Below, one piece after another: positions 1-8,743 of a DNA stretch of 64,000 nucleotides; position 1 is the first letter of the stretch; each line of letters begins with the position of its first letter. Source of the stretch: a bacterium HR19 (GTDB lineage Bacteria; Calescibacteriota; Calescibacteriia; Calescibacteriales; Calescibacteriaceae). The translations under genes were made by a program, and so were the position numbers. The notes below the pieces were generated by a model, which saw only the letters and a program-made list of their open reading frames with translations, made no database searches and had not been told where the DNA came from. The DNA lies in contig BEHV01000001.1 of assembly GCA_002898315.1 (NCBI GenBank), forward strand, positions 124,001-188,000, in the 5' to 3' direction.

Positions 1-1052
1 TTTGAGATAAACTTTATGATTTTGTGTGAGAGGTTTGGGTGAATTGGTAGAGAGATGCCCTTTTCGTATGCGGTCTCCGTATTCTGTAAATTTTGTTCCT
101 TTGCATAAAAAAAATGAAGTGGCTTGAAAATAAGCTTATCAGCATACACTCTTTTTCTCCTCAAATTCAAAATCACACTATCTGATTGCAAATCGTTCAA
201 AATCACAGGGAACCTGAAAAATATGTTGTTTTCTCTCGGAGGAAGCTTTATCTTCCCTCTTCTTTCATCATCTTCAAGAAGCTCAAAGTAAAGCAATGCG
301 ATTTCTTTCCTTCTTTTAAGAATGGTTTTGATTTTCTTCAGCTGAACCCAACCAAGTCCTGCTTGTATATCTGACATTTTAAAGTTGAACCTGAACTCGC
401 CCGGGTTATAATCTTTTTTATCGTAGTCAATAAAGTCCCTGATTTTTTCTATCAGCGATTTTTCGTTTGAGAAGACCGCTCCTCCTTCTGCTGTTGTTAT
501 AACCTTCGTTGCATAAAAAGATGTGAAAGACACCAAACCCTGAGAGCCAACCATCTTTTGAGAAGAAACCTTACCCCCAAAAGCCTGAGCTATACCCTCT
601 ATCACAGGAACTCCCATAGCTAAAAAGTCAGAAATATCTGAGCATATTCCGAAAGAGTGAATGAAGACAACACACAGAGTATCAGGAGATATTTTTCTCC
701 TCACATCTTGCAGACCAAGAGAGAATGTATCAAGGTTTATATCTGCAAAAACGGGCTCGTATCCAGCCATAAAAACAGCATTTGATATTGCTGGACACGT
801 GAAGGAAGGAATCAGCACTTTATTCCTACCTTTCAGTTCCGGAAAAATTTCCGGCAGAAACTTCAGAATAAGATATAGAGCTGATGAACCCGAGGAGGTG
901 CATACTGCGTCTTTGACTCCGAGAAACTTCGCAAGGCTAAACTCAAATTTCCTCACTATTTTGCCAGTTGATAATGTCTTTTGTTTTATGAGTTTTGAAA
1001 GTATGTTTATTTCATCTTTGCTCAAAAACGGCTCGGAGTGCTTTACCACCAT
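1..1052 (-). CDS. DegT/DnrJ/EryC1/StrS-family PLP aminotransferase, C-terminus cut by window edge
   Basis: The minus strand from 1052 to base 1 is one open frame of about 350 codons that runs off the window. It starts MVVKHSEPFLSKDEI, like DegT-family sugar aminotransferases. The PLP site is visible: SSGSSAL near residue 53 binds the phosphate, GIAQAFGG near 153 lies by the pyridine ring (family usually has D-x-AQ, here E152), and the SFYATK segment carries the internal-aldimine lysine K183, followed by TTAEGG. These enzymes transaminate keto-sugars on nucleotide carriers for O-antigen or other glycans. The sugar substrate cannot be read from the sequence. The ATG at 1050-1052 has a purine-rich stretch (AAGAGAAGAAG) upstream and lies 51 bp after the large lipoprotein gene. 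The nucleotidyltransferase two genes upstream on the same strand fits a sugar-nucleotide role. Confidence 0.9.
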   Translation of the reverse strand, partial: MVVKHSEPFLSKDEINILSKLIKQKTLSTGKIVRKFEFSLAKFLGVKDAVCTSSGSSALYLILKFLPEIFPELKGRNKVLIPSFTCPAISNAVFMAGYEPVFADINLDTFSLGLQDVRRKISPDTLCVVFIHSFGICSDISDFLAMGVPVIEGIAQAFGGKVSSQKMVGSQGLVSFTSFYATKVITTAEGGAVFSNEKSLIEKIRDFIDYDKKDYNPGEFRFNFKMSDIQAGLGWVQLKKIKTILKRRKEIALLYFELLEDDERRGKIKLPPRENNIFFRFPVILNDLQSDSVILNLRRKRVYADKLIFKPLHFFYAKEQNLQNTETAYEKGISLPIHPNLSHKIIKFIS

Positions 1053-1103
1053 AAAATTAAATTTCTTCTTCTCTTTACTTTCTTTATTTTTTTGGAAAGA
1101 ATC

Positions 1104-4100
1104 TTACTGACAGATGTCGCCGGTATTTATATACTGATACTGCCCGGTCACGAGACCGACAAGGTTTGCCAGAACAGAAACAACCGGAGAAACAATCCTT
1201 GAAAACAGGTCAGCTGTCACCTTATTTAGTGTATAGTTATCTGGTGTTATCCATCCGGAAGGGTCTCCCTCGCACTTTGGAAGTGGGTCAAGATTTACCT
1301 CTACTGCGCCGAAAAAAGTAGGGTCTCTGAACAAAACATAGTAGTATGACCAATCACCTTTCGGGAACTGACAATCCATCTTTATTCTTGTGCTATACCT
1401 TATACCTTCTGATATTATGTATTCTGGGAAGTGAGGGGAATCGTGGTTGAAAAAGCATCTTGGTATTATGGAAGAGCATCCTAAAACGAGCTTTGACCAC
1501 ATAGGAAATTCAGAAAGAGACAAAAATCTCGGAATATCTTTATCCTTCTCATCGGTCTTTTCGGTGTATAAAGCAGAGAAAAGTTTATATTTTCCCGAAG
1601 TTCTCACAAAAGAGATATTTTCTATCATATATCTTTGAGATGATTGACCGAAAACCAAACCGGCTATCTCTTCAAAGAATTTATCTGAAAAAGCCGATGA
1701 TTTCAAATAAACTTCTGGATTTCCAAAAGGTATTATTTTTCCATCAGAAGAAAATTGGAAAGGCAAAGTTGCAAATACTATTCTTGGGCTAAAAAGACAA
1801 GTATCGGTTGAAAAATTTGTTTCCTTTGATATATTTATTGGGTTATCTAAAGCAAATTTCTCGGTAGCGCCGATATTTTTTATTCTGAGCTCGTGTTTTT
1901 CTTCGGAGCCGTTTCTCATCTGAAAATCTCTGTAGTAGAGTTCAAAAAACCCTTTTGGTTCTCTCGTATCTTTTGAGAACTCAACACATTTATAACTTGA
2001 TGACACAGAACCTTCTTTTGTAAAGCCCTTTACTCTTACGCAGAGTTCAGAATAACCCTGGGGCAGGGCTTCCGAAAATTTCCCCAATCTGACAAGACAA
2101 GTTGAATTTTCACAGCTTCCGGGGGAACAACTACCAAGACCTCCGGGACAGCCCCAAACTCCCACCACGCCCCCAGAAACATAGGTGCTGTTGTCTGAAA
2201 ACAGAAAAGAATCTACCTCACCGGTTTGAGGTAGAAGAATTTCAACGGTGTAGTCCTTTATATCTTGATTATCTGACCAAGCTACATATATTGAGTCGCC
2301 CTCCTCATCCTCTGGTATGTTCTGATATTTTTGCCGGAAATTCTGCAAGAGCGAAGTATCTTGTTCTTTTTTAAGAGTTTGCAAGTTCGCATTTATTTTC
2401 TGCGGAGTTATATAGCTTTTTATAATTTCTCTTTCAAATATATTGTATAGCTCTTCGTTTGAAAAAACTTTTTGAAGGTCGCACTTGAAAAGCCCCTTTC
2501 CAAGATTCAAGCACGCTTCATAAGCTTTGCCAGAAATGAAATAAAAATATGGTTTCAAAGTATTTCCGTCTTGCTCATAGCATAGCATAGTGGAATTCTG
2601 AGGATAATCACCGCATCCAAAAGCTGTAAGAATCAGCTCTTTTTTCTCAAATTGAAGTTCAATTTTTCTCAGATTTATATTTGCTGAGATAGAGACATCA
2701 TAGTTTTGAGTTGTTCTGAGGCGGGGTATAAAATCGCATGTAAAGTCAGATGTCATCTTGCCCCTTGAATAAAGTATAGATACATACTTTCTTCGCTCCT
2801 TTTCTTCTCCTCTCACCTGCAAATATGGGTTGATAAGGAAGCTCTTTTCAAACCTATCTTCTGGTGCGAAGCAGAAAGGTTGAGATGTTTCCCTTGTCTC
2901 CGCTTCTATTAAGAACTCGGGTATTCCATCTCCATTCAGGTCTGCCCACATAGGGAGTATTGCCCTAAAGCCAGAAGGGGATTTTTTCAGTCCGTCAAAA
3001 AAATTCTTCAGATTAATCCTCAGGGTATCTGGAACGGACACAAGAGGTAACAAAGATAAGAGGTATTTGAGGCGTATCCACCTTTCGTTTTCTTTTATAT
3101 CTGGATTTTTGAAGTCAAACGCTTTTGAGATTTGCGAAAACACACCAACATATCTTTCTCTTGTTTCCTTATACAAAAAAGGTCTTATGAGAATGTTTGT
3201 GATGAGCTTATCTATTTTTGCTCTCACATTTCCAACCTTTATGTAAAGACCTTTTTGGAGTGTGCTGTAATCGTATATATTGAGTTCAATAATGTCGTCT
3301 GGTGAAAGCCCATCACCACTCACATCCCTATAAGCTATTATTGAATTTTCATCTGAATATTTGCTGAAATACTCAAAGAATTTGACAAAGAAAGAAAAAG
3401 AGTCAGATATGTTTTGAGCTATCTCATCAAGTGTAGGTTCTGCTCCACTTTTTATTTTGAGAAAGTCAGGGGACTGGTCAATTATGTAAGCCAGAGACCC
3501 AAAGAGAGCAACTGTATCATAAGGGTCAAGAGAGATGAATCTTGAAATAATTTGCGCTTGAAATAAAGATATGTTCTGAAGTTCGCTCTGCGCCTGAGAA
3601 ATGTTAAGACCCCCAGAACCTAAAATATTTTGTAGATCAAATTTTATAACAACATCAAAAAGCTTTTCAATATTTATGTCAAAGTTTATCGCTAAAACGA
3701 ACTTTAAAAGTGAGGTTATAATTCCAGATATAAATCCGCCTAATGCCGCTTCAGCTGGTCCCCACTTTTTTGCTTTTCCCCCTATCCCACCTATATAAAA
3801 CTTAGCCACAGGATTGAAAGATGGTCCTATTTCTATGGGTAGAGCTACCTCAACTGAGCACTTTTTAGCCAGTATCACAGGAATGTTCCGAAATATCTCG
3901 TTTATTGGTTCAAAAATAGGACGAATGATAATTTGAATCGTTTCCGATAGTCCTTTTTCAACTAATCTTGAATTATGAGGAGCCAGCTGAAAACCAAAAA
4001 ATATAGATAAAATAGAGTTTATTGACTCAACAGTTCTTCTCAAAGATAAAAGTGTTATTCCCCACGATGCAGGACAGTTATTCGGGTCCTTACTCTTTAT

Positions 4101-4334
4101 ATTTTTGAGAATTTTCTCGGCTTCCCCAAATTGCTCTTTTTCTATCAGACGAAAAGACCTTTCAATATCAGCAGAAAAGTCAATCTGCTTCTCCTTCTTG
4201 GAGCAAGATAAAATCAAAAGAAAAAAGGCGAAGAAAAAAACAGCAAAACCCTTTAATCTATCAATGCCACCTGAAAATAATTCCCTCACAATAATAATAT
4301 TAGTTTCAAAACAGAGATTTTTTTCTTTTTTCAT
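1104..4334 (-). CDS. Very large predicted lipoprotein of unknown function
   Basis: A 1076-residue protein that I do not recognise. A hydrophobic segment ends in LLILSCSKK, a plausible lipobox with lipidated Cys44, so the mature protein is probably membrane-anchored in the envelope. The 27 residues before the signal are unusually long, so the true start may be further in (a GTG lies at about codon 16). Residues 50-75 look like a single TPR-type helix pair (EKEQFGEAEKIL). Two Asp-rich calcium-loop-like segments, DVSGDGLSPDD (about residue 343) and DLNGDGIPEF (about residue 480), resemble dockerin or FG-GAP loops. A region around 690-800 with WSDNQDIKDYTVEILLP reads like a fibronectin type III fold, followed by a Cys/Gly-rich loop. 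It sits between the aminotransferase and the nucleotidyltransferase on the same strand. Confidence 0.75.
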   Translation of the reverse strand: MKKEKNLCFETNIIIVRELFSGGIDRLKGFAVFFFAFFLLILSCSKKEKQIDFSADIERSFRLIEKEQFGEAEKILKNIKSKDPNNCPASWGITLLSLRRTVESINSILSIFFGFQLAPHNSRLVEKGLSETIQIIIRPIFEPINEIFRNIPVILAKKCSVEVALPIEIGPSFNPVAKFYIGGIGGKAKKWGPAEAALGGFISGIITSLLKFVLAINFDINIEKLFDVVIKFDLQNILGSGGLNISQAQSELQNISLFQAQIISRFISLDPYDTVALFGSLAYIIDQSPDFLKIKSGAEPTLDEIAQNISDSFSFFVKFFEYFSKYSDENSIIAYRDVSGDGLSPDDIIELNIYDYSTLQKGLYIKVGNVRAKIDKLITNILIRPFLYKETRERYVGVFSQISKAFDFKNPDIKENERWIRLKYLLSLLPLVSVPDTLRINLKNFFDGLKKSPSGFRAILPMWADLNGDGIPEFLIEAETRETSQPFCFAPEDRFEKSFLINPYLQVRGEEKERRKYVSILYSRGKMTSDFTCDFIPRLRTTQNYDVSISANINLRKIELQFEKKELILTAFGCGDYPQNSTMLCYEQDGNTLKPYFYFISGKAYEACLNLGKGLFKCDLQKVFSNEELYNIFEREIIKSYITPQKINANLQTLKKEQDTSLLQNFRQKYQNIPEDEEGDSIYVAWSDNQDIKDYTVEILLPQTGEVDSFLFSDNSTYVSGGVVGVWGCPGGLGSCSPGSCENSTCLVRLGKFSEALPQGYSELCVRVKGFTKEGSVSSSYKCVEFSKDTREPKGFFELYYRDFQMRNGSEEKHELRIKNIGATEKFALDNPINISKETNFSTDTCLFSPRIVFATLPFQFSSDGKIIPFGNPEVYLKSSAFSDKFFEEIAGLVFGQSSQRYMIENISFVRTSGKYKLFSALYTEKTDEKDKDIPRFLSLSEFPMWSKLVLGCSSIIPRCFFNHDSPHFPEYIISEGIRYSTRIKMDCQFPKGDWSYYYVLFRDPTFFGAVEVNLDPLPKCEGDPSGWITPDNYTLNKVTADLFSRIVSPVVSVLANLVGLVTGQYQYINTGDICQ

Positions 4335-4361
4335 TCTGTGGAATTTGATTTGCTATGCTAA

Positions 4362-5111
4362 CTATGTAAAATAAAAATCTCTGACCTTCTCAAAAAACTG
4401 CTGTATCTTCTCTGACTTATCTACTGCGGATTCCACATCAGTCAACCTCTCAAAAGTTCCTATATCAAAGAAAAAATCATCGTAAAGTGAAAAAGAAATT
4501 TTTTTCCCGAATTTTTCTATGGCTTTGATGTATCCATCTTTCACTATACAGAGCGGAATCTTATTGTCAAGTATTCCAAGAATATCTGATTTTACTATGT
4601 GGATTCCTGTGAATGTGAATTTTCCTCCTTTACCTTCACCATATATTTTTGCTATTGTTCCCGGATTCTCGTCTATATCTATGCCTCCTAAATTTCCTCG
4701 TGTTATGAGAAGATGAGCGAGAAAATCTCTTTTTCCTTCTTCAAGAAATTTTCCTATATCTGGATAACATATTATATCTGAATTCATCACAAGAATTCTT
4801 CTGAAACCAAATTCTTCAAATACCTTTTTTATTGTTCCTCCTGTGCCGAGAAGGACATCTTCTCTTATGAAAGTGAAACTTATTTTTTTTCTCTTTCCGA
4901 AATCAGAAAGTTCTTTTTCTATAAGGTGAGGTAGATGATGGAGATTGACTATAACTTCATTGAAACCGGATTCATAAATAAGAAATAGCGGAAATGCGAT
5001 AGAAGGGATACCTTTTATCTTTATGAGTGGTTTCGGGATTTTATCTGTTATTGGTTTTAACCTTTCTCCTTTCCCTGCTGCAAGAAGCAAAACACCATCT
5101 ACATCTAACAT
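4362..5111 (-). CDS. Sugar-phosphate nucleotidyltransferase (NTP_transferase family)
   Basis: A 249-residue protein whose N-terminus carries the nucleotidyltransferase signature LLLAAGKGERLKPIT followed by KIPKPLIKIKG, the NTP-binding and catalytic lysine region of RmlA/GalU/MobA-like enzymes. LGTGGTIKKV and VMNSDIICYPD supply the base-binding Gly pair and the metal-binding Asp. Such enzymes join a sugar 1-phosphate to an NTP. The length is typical of short mannose-1-phosphate or N-acetylmuramate-1-phosphate uridylyltransferase (MurU) types. Substrate is not decidable here, but anmK lies 1.4 kb away, so a murein-recycling role is possible. The ATG at 5111 is the only start that keeps the signature near the N-terminus. 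Confidence 0.88.
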   Translation of the reverse strand: MLDVDGVLLLAAGKGERLKPITDKIPKPLIKIKGIPSIAFPLFLIYESGFNEVIVNLHHLPHLIEKELSDFGKRKKISFTFIREDVLLGTGGTIKKVFEEFGFRRILVMNSDIICYPDIGKFLEEGKRDFLAHLLITRGNLGGIDIDENPGTIAKIYGEGKGGKFTFTGIHIVKSDILGILDNKIPLCIVKDGYIKAIEKFGKKISFSLYDDFFFDIGTFERLTDVESAVDKSEKIQQFFEKVRDFYFT

Positions 5112-5153
5112 CTTTTCAAATTAAAATCCATAATACTAAAATTTCTTGTTCCT

Positions 5154-6353
5154 TTACTGATTGTCAAATTTTATCGCAGAGAAATTCTTGCCGATAAATT
5201 TTTCTATATCTTCTATATCAACGATACCTATCTGTTTACCGATGAACTTTCCCTTGTAGAAAAAATACGATTCTGGCAGACCCTCCGGTTCAATCTTTAT
5301 AAAATCCATCTCATTTTTCAAAAATATAGGAAAGTCAATACCTCCTACTTCATACATGAAATTTTCAACTTCATCTTTTGTTTTATCAAGGGATATTCCT
5401 ATGATGAGGAGGTCTTTATATTTTTTCACGGCTAAGTTGAAGTCAGGAATTTCTTTTTTGCAAGGCGGACACCACGATGCCCAGAAATTCACTATCACAA
5501 AATCTTTCTTTTCCAACTTCGCTCCGTTCAAAGGAGCTATACCAGATGAGAAAATTTTTTCAAACACCTTTTCTATATCCTTATTTTCCTTTTTAAAATT
5601 CTCTGAATTTAGATTCAAGTTTATTTTGAGTTTATCGTATATTATCTTTTCAAAATCAGGGAGTTCAACAAACGAAAGAGAATTCACTTTACCAGAAATG
5701 AAAGCCAATCCCAAAAATATAAGCAGAACTCCAACAAACTTCTCAACAAAATGGGTTATCCTTCCAAACTTTTTAAAAACAGGAAGAAGATATGAAATGA
5801 ATAAAGAAGAGATAAGAAAGGGAAGAGCAATTCCCGCAGAGAATATGAAAAGAAGGAAAAATCCTTGATGAACTTTTTCAGATGTAGAAGCAATTGCCAA
5901 AATTCCCGCTAAAATCGGACCTATACACGGAGTCCAACCGAAAGAGAAAAAGAACCCAAGAAGAAAAGATAGCAAAGATAAAGGCATTTTACTTACCGAG
6001 GGGACTATCTTTTTTTCATACTTCAAAAACCGCAGTTTTAAAATCCCGATGAGAGAAAGACCGAAAACAATAAGCAGGACACCGAAGATAAAAGAAAGTT
6101 CTTTTTTGAAAACCTTGAGAAAATTTCCAACAGCAGACGCGGAAAGTCCAAGAAGTGAAAAAGATAGAGAAAAACCTAAAACGAATAAAAATGAGTTGAA
6201 AAAAATTTTCATCTTTACTCTCTTTGATTCAGAAGATTTCAGCTCTTCCAACGACATTCCCGAGAAAAAAAGGATATACGTTGGAATTAGTGGGAAAACA
6301 CAAGGAGAGAAAAATGAAAGGACACCGCCCAAAAAGGCAATGATAAAATTCAT
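5154..6353 (-). CDS. CcdA-type membrane electron carrier fused to a TlpA/ResA-like thioredoxin domain
   Basis: A 399-residue two-part protein. Residues 1-225 form a CcdA/DsbD-beta domain with six predicted membrane spans and both hallmark cysteines: LSFFSPCVFPLIPTY near the start and FGWTPCIGPILAG near residue 140. After a Lys/Asn-rich linker, residues 280-399 are a thioredoxin fold with FWASWCPPCKKEIP, so the redox pair is C295/C298. CcdA carries electrons from cytoplasmic thioredoxin across the membrane, and the fused domain would hand them to periplasmic disulfides such as apocytochrome c or secreted proteins. DsbD has the same logic with an extra N-terminal domain that is missing here. 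It is transcribed away from anmK across a 131-bp gap. The exact substrate is unknown. Confidence 0.9.
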   Translation of the reverse strand: MNFIIAFLGGVLSFFSPCVFPLIPTYILFFSGMSLEELKSSESKRVKMKIFFNSFLFVLGFSLSFSLLGLSASAVGNFLKVFKKELSFIFGVLLIVFGLSLIGILKLRFLKYEKKIVPSVSKMPLSLLSFLLGFFFSFGWTPCIGPILAGILAIASTSEKVHQGFFLLFIFSAGIALPFLISSLFISYLLPVFKKFGRITHFVEKFVGVLLIFLGLAFISGKVNSLSFVELPDFEKIIYDKLKINLNLNSENFKKENKDIEKVFEKIFSSGIAPLNGAKLEKKDFVIVNFWASWCPPCKKEIPDFNLAVKKYKDLLIIGISLDKTKDEVENFMYEVGGIDFPIFLKNEMDFIKIEPEGLPESYFFYKGKFIGKQIGIVDIEDIEKFIGKNFSAIKFDNQ

Positions 6354-6484
6354 ATATAATATATTTTACTGCAAGCTCACAAAACCATTTGCATTCCCAA
6401 CTTATTTTGTAAAACATCAGAATCAGAAAATTTGATAACCTGAACATTTTCAATTTTTCTCTTACGAAACCAATATTTGAAAGT

Positions 6485-7552
6485 ATGAGATGCATAGGGG
6501 TTCTTTCTGGAACATCTATGAACGCAAAGGAATTCATACTGTGCGAGATAAAAGGAGAAGAAAAAATAGAGGTCTTAAAATATAAATCTTACCAGTTTGA
6601 AAATGAACTGAAATCTGAGCTCAAAAATATATCAATAAATGGGATAGGGGCGCTTGAGAAGATAGCGGAAATGCATTACAATTTAGGCGTATCGTTTGCA
6701 GAATCTCTGAAAAAATTCATAAAAGGAGAGGGTAAATTAGATGTTATAGGTTTTCACGGTCAGACTATATTTCACAAAGAGAAAGGTAAAACCATCATAA
6801 CATGGCAAATTGGGGAACCGGTTTTTTTATCAAAGGTAAGCGGACTTCCCGTCATTTACGATTTCAGAAAGTGTGATATAGCGATGGGCGGAAGAGGGGC
6901 TCCACTTTCACCCATAATACACAGAATTCTTTTTGGTAAGGCGGCAAAAAAAATTGCGGTCGTAAATCTCGGCGGAATAACCAATATAACACTTATAAAA
7001 GATGGAGAAGTTATAAGCGCAAGAGATGTTGGACCGGCAAACGCCTTATCTGACTTCATAACTCAAAAAAGATTAGGATTAGAATACGATAAAGACGGCA
7101 AAATCGCAGAAAAAGGTAAAGTGATAGAATACGCTTTCGGAAATGTTGTGAATTTTTTTTCATCAATCAAGAGCGCATCGCTTGGGTATGAAGTTGAAAT
7201 AGCGAAGAAAAATTTTTATGAAATGACAAAGAGAGAGAAAGTAGAAGATTGCCTCCGCACAGCGATAGAAATTTCTGTAGCTCTTCTCACAAGAAGTTTG
7301 AAGGGATTCAAACCAGATTTGGTTATACTCTGCGGTGGTGGAGTGAGAAACAAATTTATGGTCAAAAGAATAAGAGAAGATAACAGGAATGTTTTCATAT
7401 CAGATGAATTTGGAGTGAAAGCCGAGCTCGTTGAGCCAATTCTTTTTGCCTTCCTCGCATACATGAGAATAAAAGGCAAAAAAGTTGATATGAGAAAAAT
7501 AACAGGAGCAAAAAAGCCATACCTTCCCGGGAAAATATGTAAAGTGGTTTAA
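6485..7552 (+). CDS. anmK: Anhydro-N-acetylmuramic acid kinase
   Basis: A 355-residue AnmK-family sugar kinase. It converts 1,6-anhydro-MurNAc released from murein turnover into MurNAc-6-phosphate in the cytoplasm. Visible motifs are GVLSGTSMN at the N-terminus (ATP-binding turn), GFHGQTIFH, DFRKCDIAMGGRGAPL, VNLGGITN and DVGPAN, where the Asp is the family's catalytic base. CGGGVRNKF is the adenosine motif. The usual SGTSMDGID is changed to SGTSMNAKEF here, so the first conserved Asp after the turn is lost; other key segments are intact. The start ATG gives full family length. The stop codon lies within a degenerate CRISPR-type repeat. Confidence 0.92.
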   Translation: MRCIGVLSGTSMNAKEFILCEIKGEEKIEVLKYKSYQFENELKSELKNISINGIGALEKIAEMHYNLGVSFAESLKKFIKGEGKLDVIGFHGQTIFHKEKGKTIITWQIGEPVFLSKVSGLPVIYDFRKCDIAMGGRGAPLSPIIHRILFGKAAKKIAVVNLGGITNITLIKDGEVISARDVGPANALSDFITQKRLGLEYDKDGKIAEKGKVIEYAFGNVVNFFSSIKSASLGYEVEIAKKNFYEMTKREKVEDCLRTAIEISVALLTRSLKGFKPDLVILCGGGVRNKFMVKRIREDNRNVFISDEFGVKAELVEPILFAFLAYMRIKGKKVDMRKITGAKKPYLPGKICKVV

Positions 7553-7586
7553 ATTCCAAAAGTTTTCCACTTTGGTATATTGCAAC
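7550..7586 (+). repeat. Degenerate, interrupted copy of the CRISPR repeat at the array edge
   Basis: The sequence starts GTTTAAATTCC, matching the first 11 bases of the intact repeat at 10 positions, and ends CTTTGGTATATTGCAAC, matching its last 17 at 15 positions. About 11 extra bases sit between the halves. The stop codon of anmK is inside the first half. Only 26 bases separate it from the first perfect repeat, less than a normal spacer. Confidence 0.55.
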
Positions 7587-7612
7587 TTGGTTAAGTTTAA
7601 TTTCAAGGTCCT

Positions 7613-7839
7613 GCTTAAATTCCTCTTTGGTGCATTGCAACAATAGAAAAACTCAAACTTCCGCAAAAAGAAATCAAAAGCTTAAATTCCTCTTTGGTGC
7701 ATTGCAACTCGTAGATGATGATTTCAAACTGAAGGGATTGATAAGCTTAAATTCCTCTTTGGTGCATTGCAACTTTTATTGTTCTTCCTCCTTCCAACTT
7801 CCACTTCATCGCTTAAATTCCTCTTTGGTGCATTGCAAC
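7613..7839 (+). CRISPR. Small CRISPR array: four identical 29-bp repeats, three spacers, no cas genes nearby
   Basis: Repeats lie at 7613-7641, 7680-7708, 7745-7773 and 7811-7839 and are identical over 29 bases, beginning GCTTAAATTCC and ending GGTGCATTGCAAC. The three spacers are 38, 36 and 37 bp and unrelated to each other. Repeat length, spacer length and the terminal ATTGCAAC (close to the ATTGAAAC crRNA tag common in type I and III systems) support a CRISPR array read on the plus strand. However, a decayed repeat lies at the left end, which is usually the leader-distal end, so orientation is not settled. No cas gene is present in the 64 kb, so any Cas proteins would act from elsewhere in the genome. 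Confidence 0.88.
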
Positions 7840-7975
7840 CGCAAAAACTTCCTAATAAAATCAAGGGCTCCAGAGCAATCTTTTCAAAAAATTGCGTCAA
7901 AGTTCCAGTATTGATTTTAATCATTTTTTTCAAAAAAGTCAAGCAAATTGAAAAACTTTGAGATAAATTAAAAAA

Positions 7976-8743
7976 ATGGTCGTCTACGGTAAACAGGTAG
8001 CAAAAGAAATCGCAAAAGCCAGAATAAAACCAAAAAGAATATGGGTGAAAAAAAACCTTTATGAATTCGCCAAAAAACTCTTTCCGAACTCCGAAATCAG
8101 AATCGTCCACCCCAACATAATATCAAAAATATCCAACTCCGAAGAACATCAGGGAATAGCAATACTCGTAGATATAAAACAAAAGACGCTCAAAGATTTC
8201 TTATCAACAAAAAAAGTAAAAAACTTTGTTGTCTTTTTAGACGGAGTTCAAGATGTAGGAAACATCGGAAACATAATAAGAATTTCTGAGTTTTTTGGGG
8301 GAGATGCGGTCATAATGTCATCTGAAAAAAGCCCCGATATAACCCCAGCGATGATAAAATCATCATCAGGGTCGTTCTTCCACATAGACATCATAAAAGA
8401 GAAGAGAAAAGCAGTCCTCGGAGAGCTCAAAGAGATGACAAAAATATACTGCTTTGATGTCAGGGGCAATAAAGACATTTTCAACACAAAATTTGAATTT
8501 CCTGCTACTTTGTGCTTCGGCTCTGAGGACGAAGGTGTATCTTCTGAAACCCTTGAATTTTCAGACGAAGTTGTGAGAATTCCAAAGTTCGGGAAAACAG
8601 AATCACTCAATGTCGCATCTTCGGTCGCTATCGCGGTATCATTAGCTATTTTTTCTCACCATTATAGTCAAGGAAACCTCTCTTTGTCTTCATACCCAAA
8701 AACCCAACCTTCACAAGGTTCCTCAGAGAAACAGGAGGGTTGA
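7976..8743 (+). CDS. rlmB: TrmH/SpoU-family RNA 2'-O-ribose methyltransferase (RlmB-like)
   Basis: A 255-residue SPOUT methyltransferase. The short N-terminal substrate-binding domain (VYGKQVAKEIAKARI, then EEHQGIAI) is followed by the knotted catalytic domain with LDGVQDVGNIGNIIR (motif 1), CFGSEDEGVS (motif 2) and IPKFGKTESLNVASSVAIA (motif 3, SAM-binding knot). RlmB methylates G2251 of 23S rRNA in E. coli; related TrmH proteins modify tRNA, so target assignment is by family resemblance. The conserved fold ends around AIFSHHYS. The last 25 or so residues are read from the antisense strand of the convergent dehydrogenase gene, with which it overlaps by 98 bp, and have no family counterpart. 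Confidence 0.9.
   Translation: MVVYGKQVAKEIAKARIKPKRIWVKKNLYEFAKKLFPNSEIRIVHPNIISKISNSEEHQGIAILVDIKQKTLKDFLSTKKVKNFVVFLDGVQDVGNIGNIIRISEFFGGDAVIMSSEKSPDITPAMIKSSSGSFFHIDIIKEKRKAVLGELKEMTKIYCFDVRGNKDIFNTKFEFPATLCFGSEDEGVSSETLEFSDEVVRIPKFGKTESLNVASSVAIAVSLAIFSHHYSQGNLSLSSYPKTQPSQGSSEKQEG

Noticed and set aside
7627-7914. A 95-codon plus-strand frame across the CRISPR array
   Set aside because: Its repeated LNSSLVHCN segments are just translations of the repeats.
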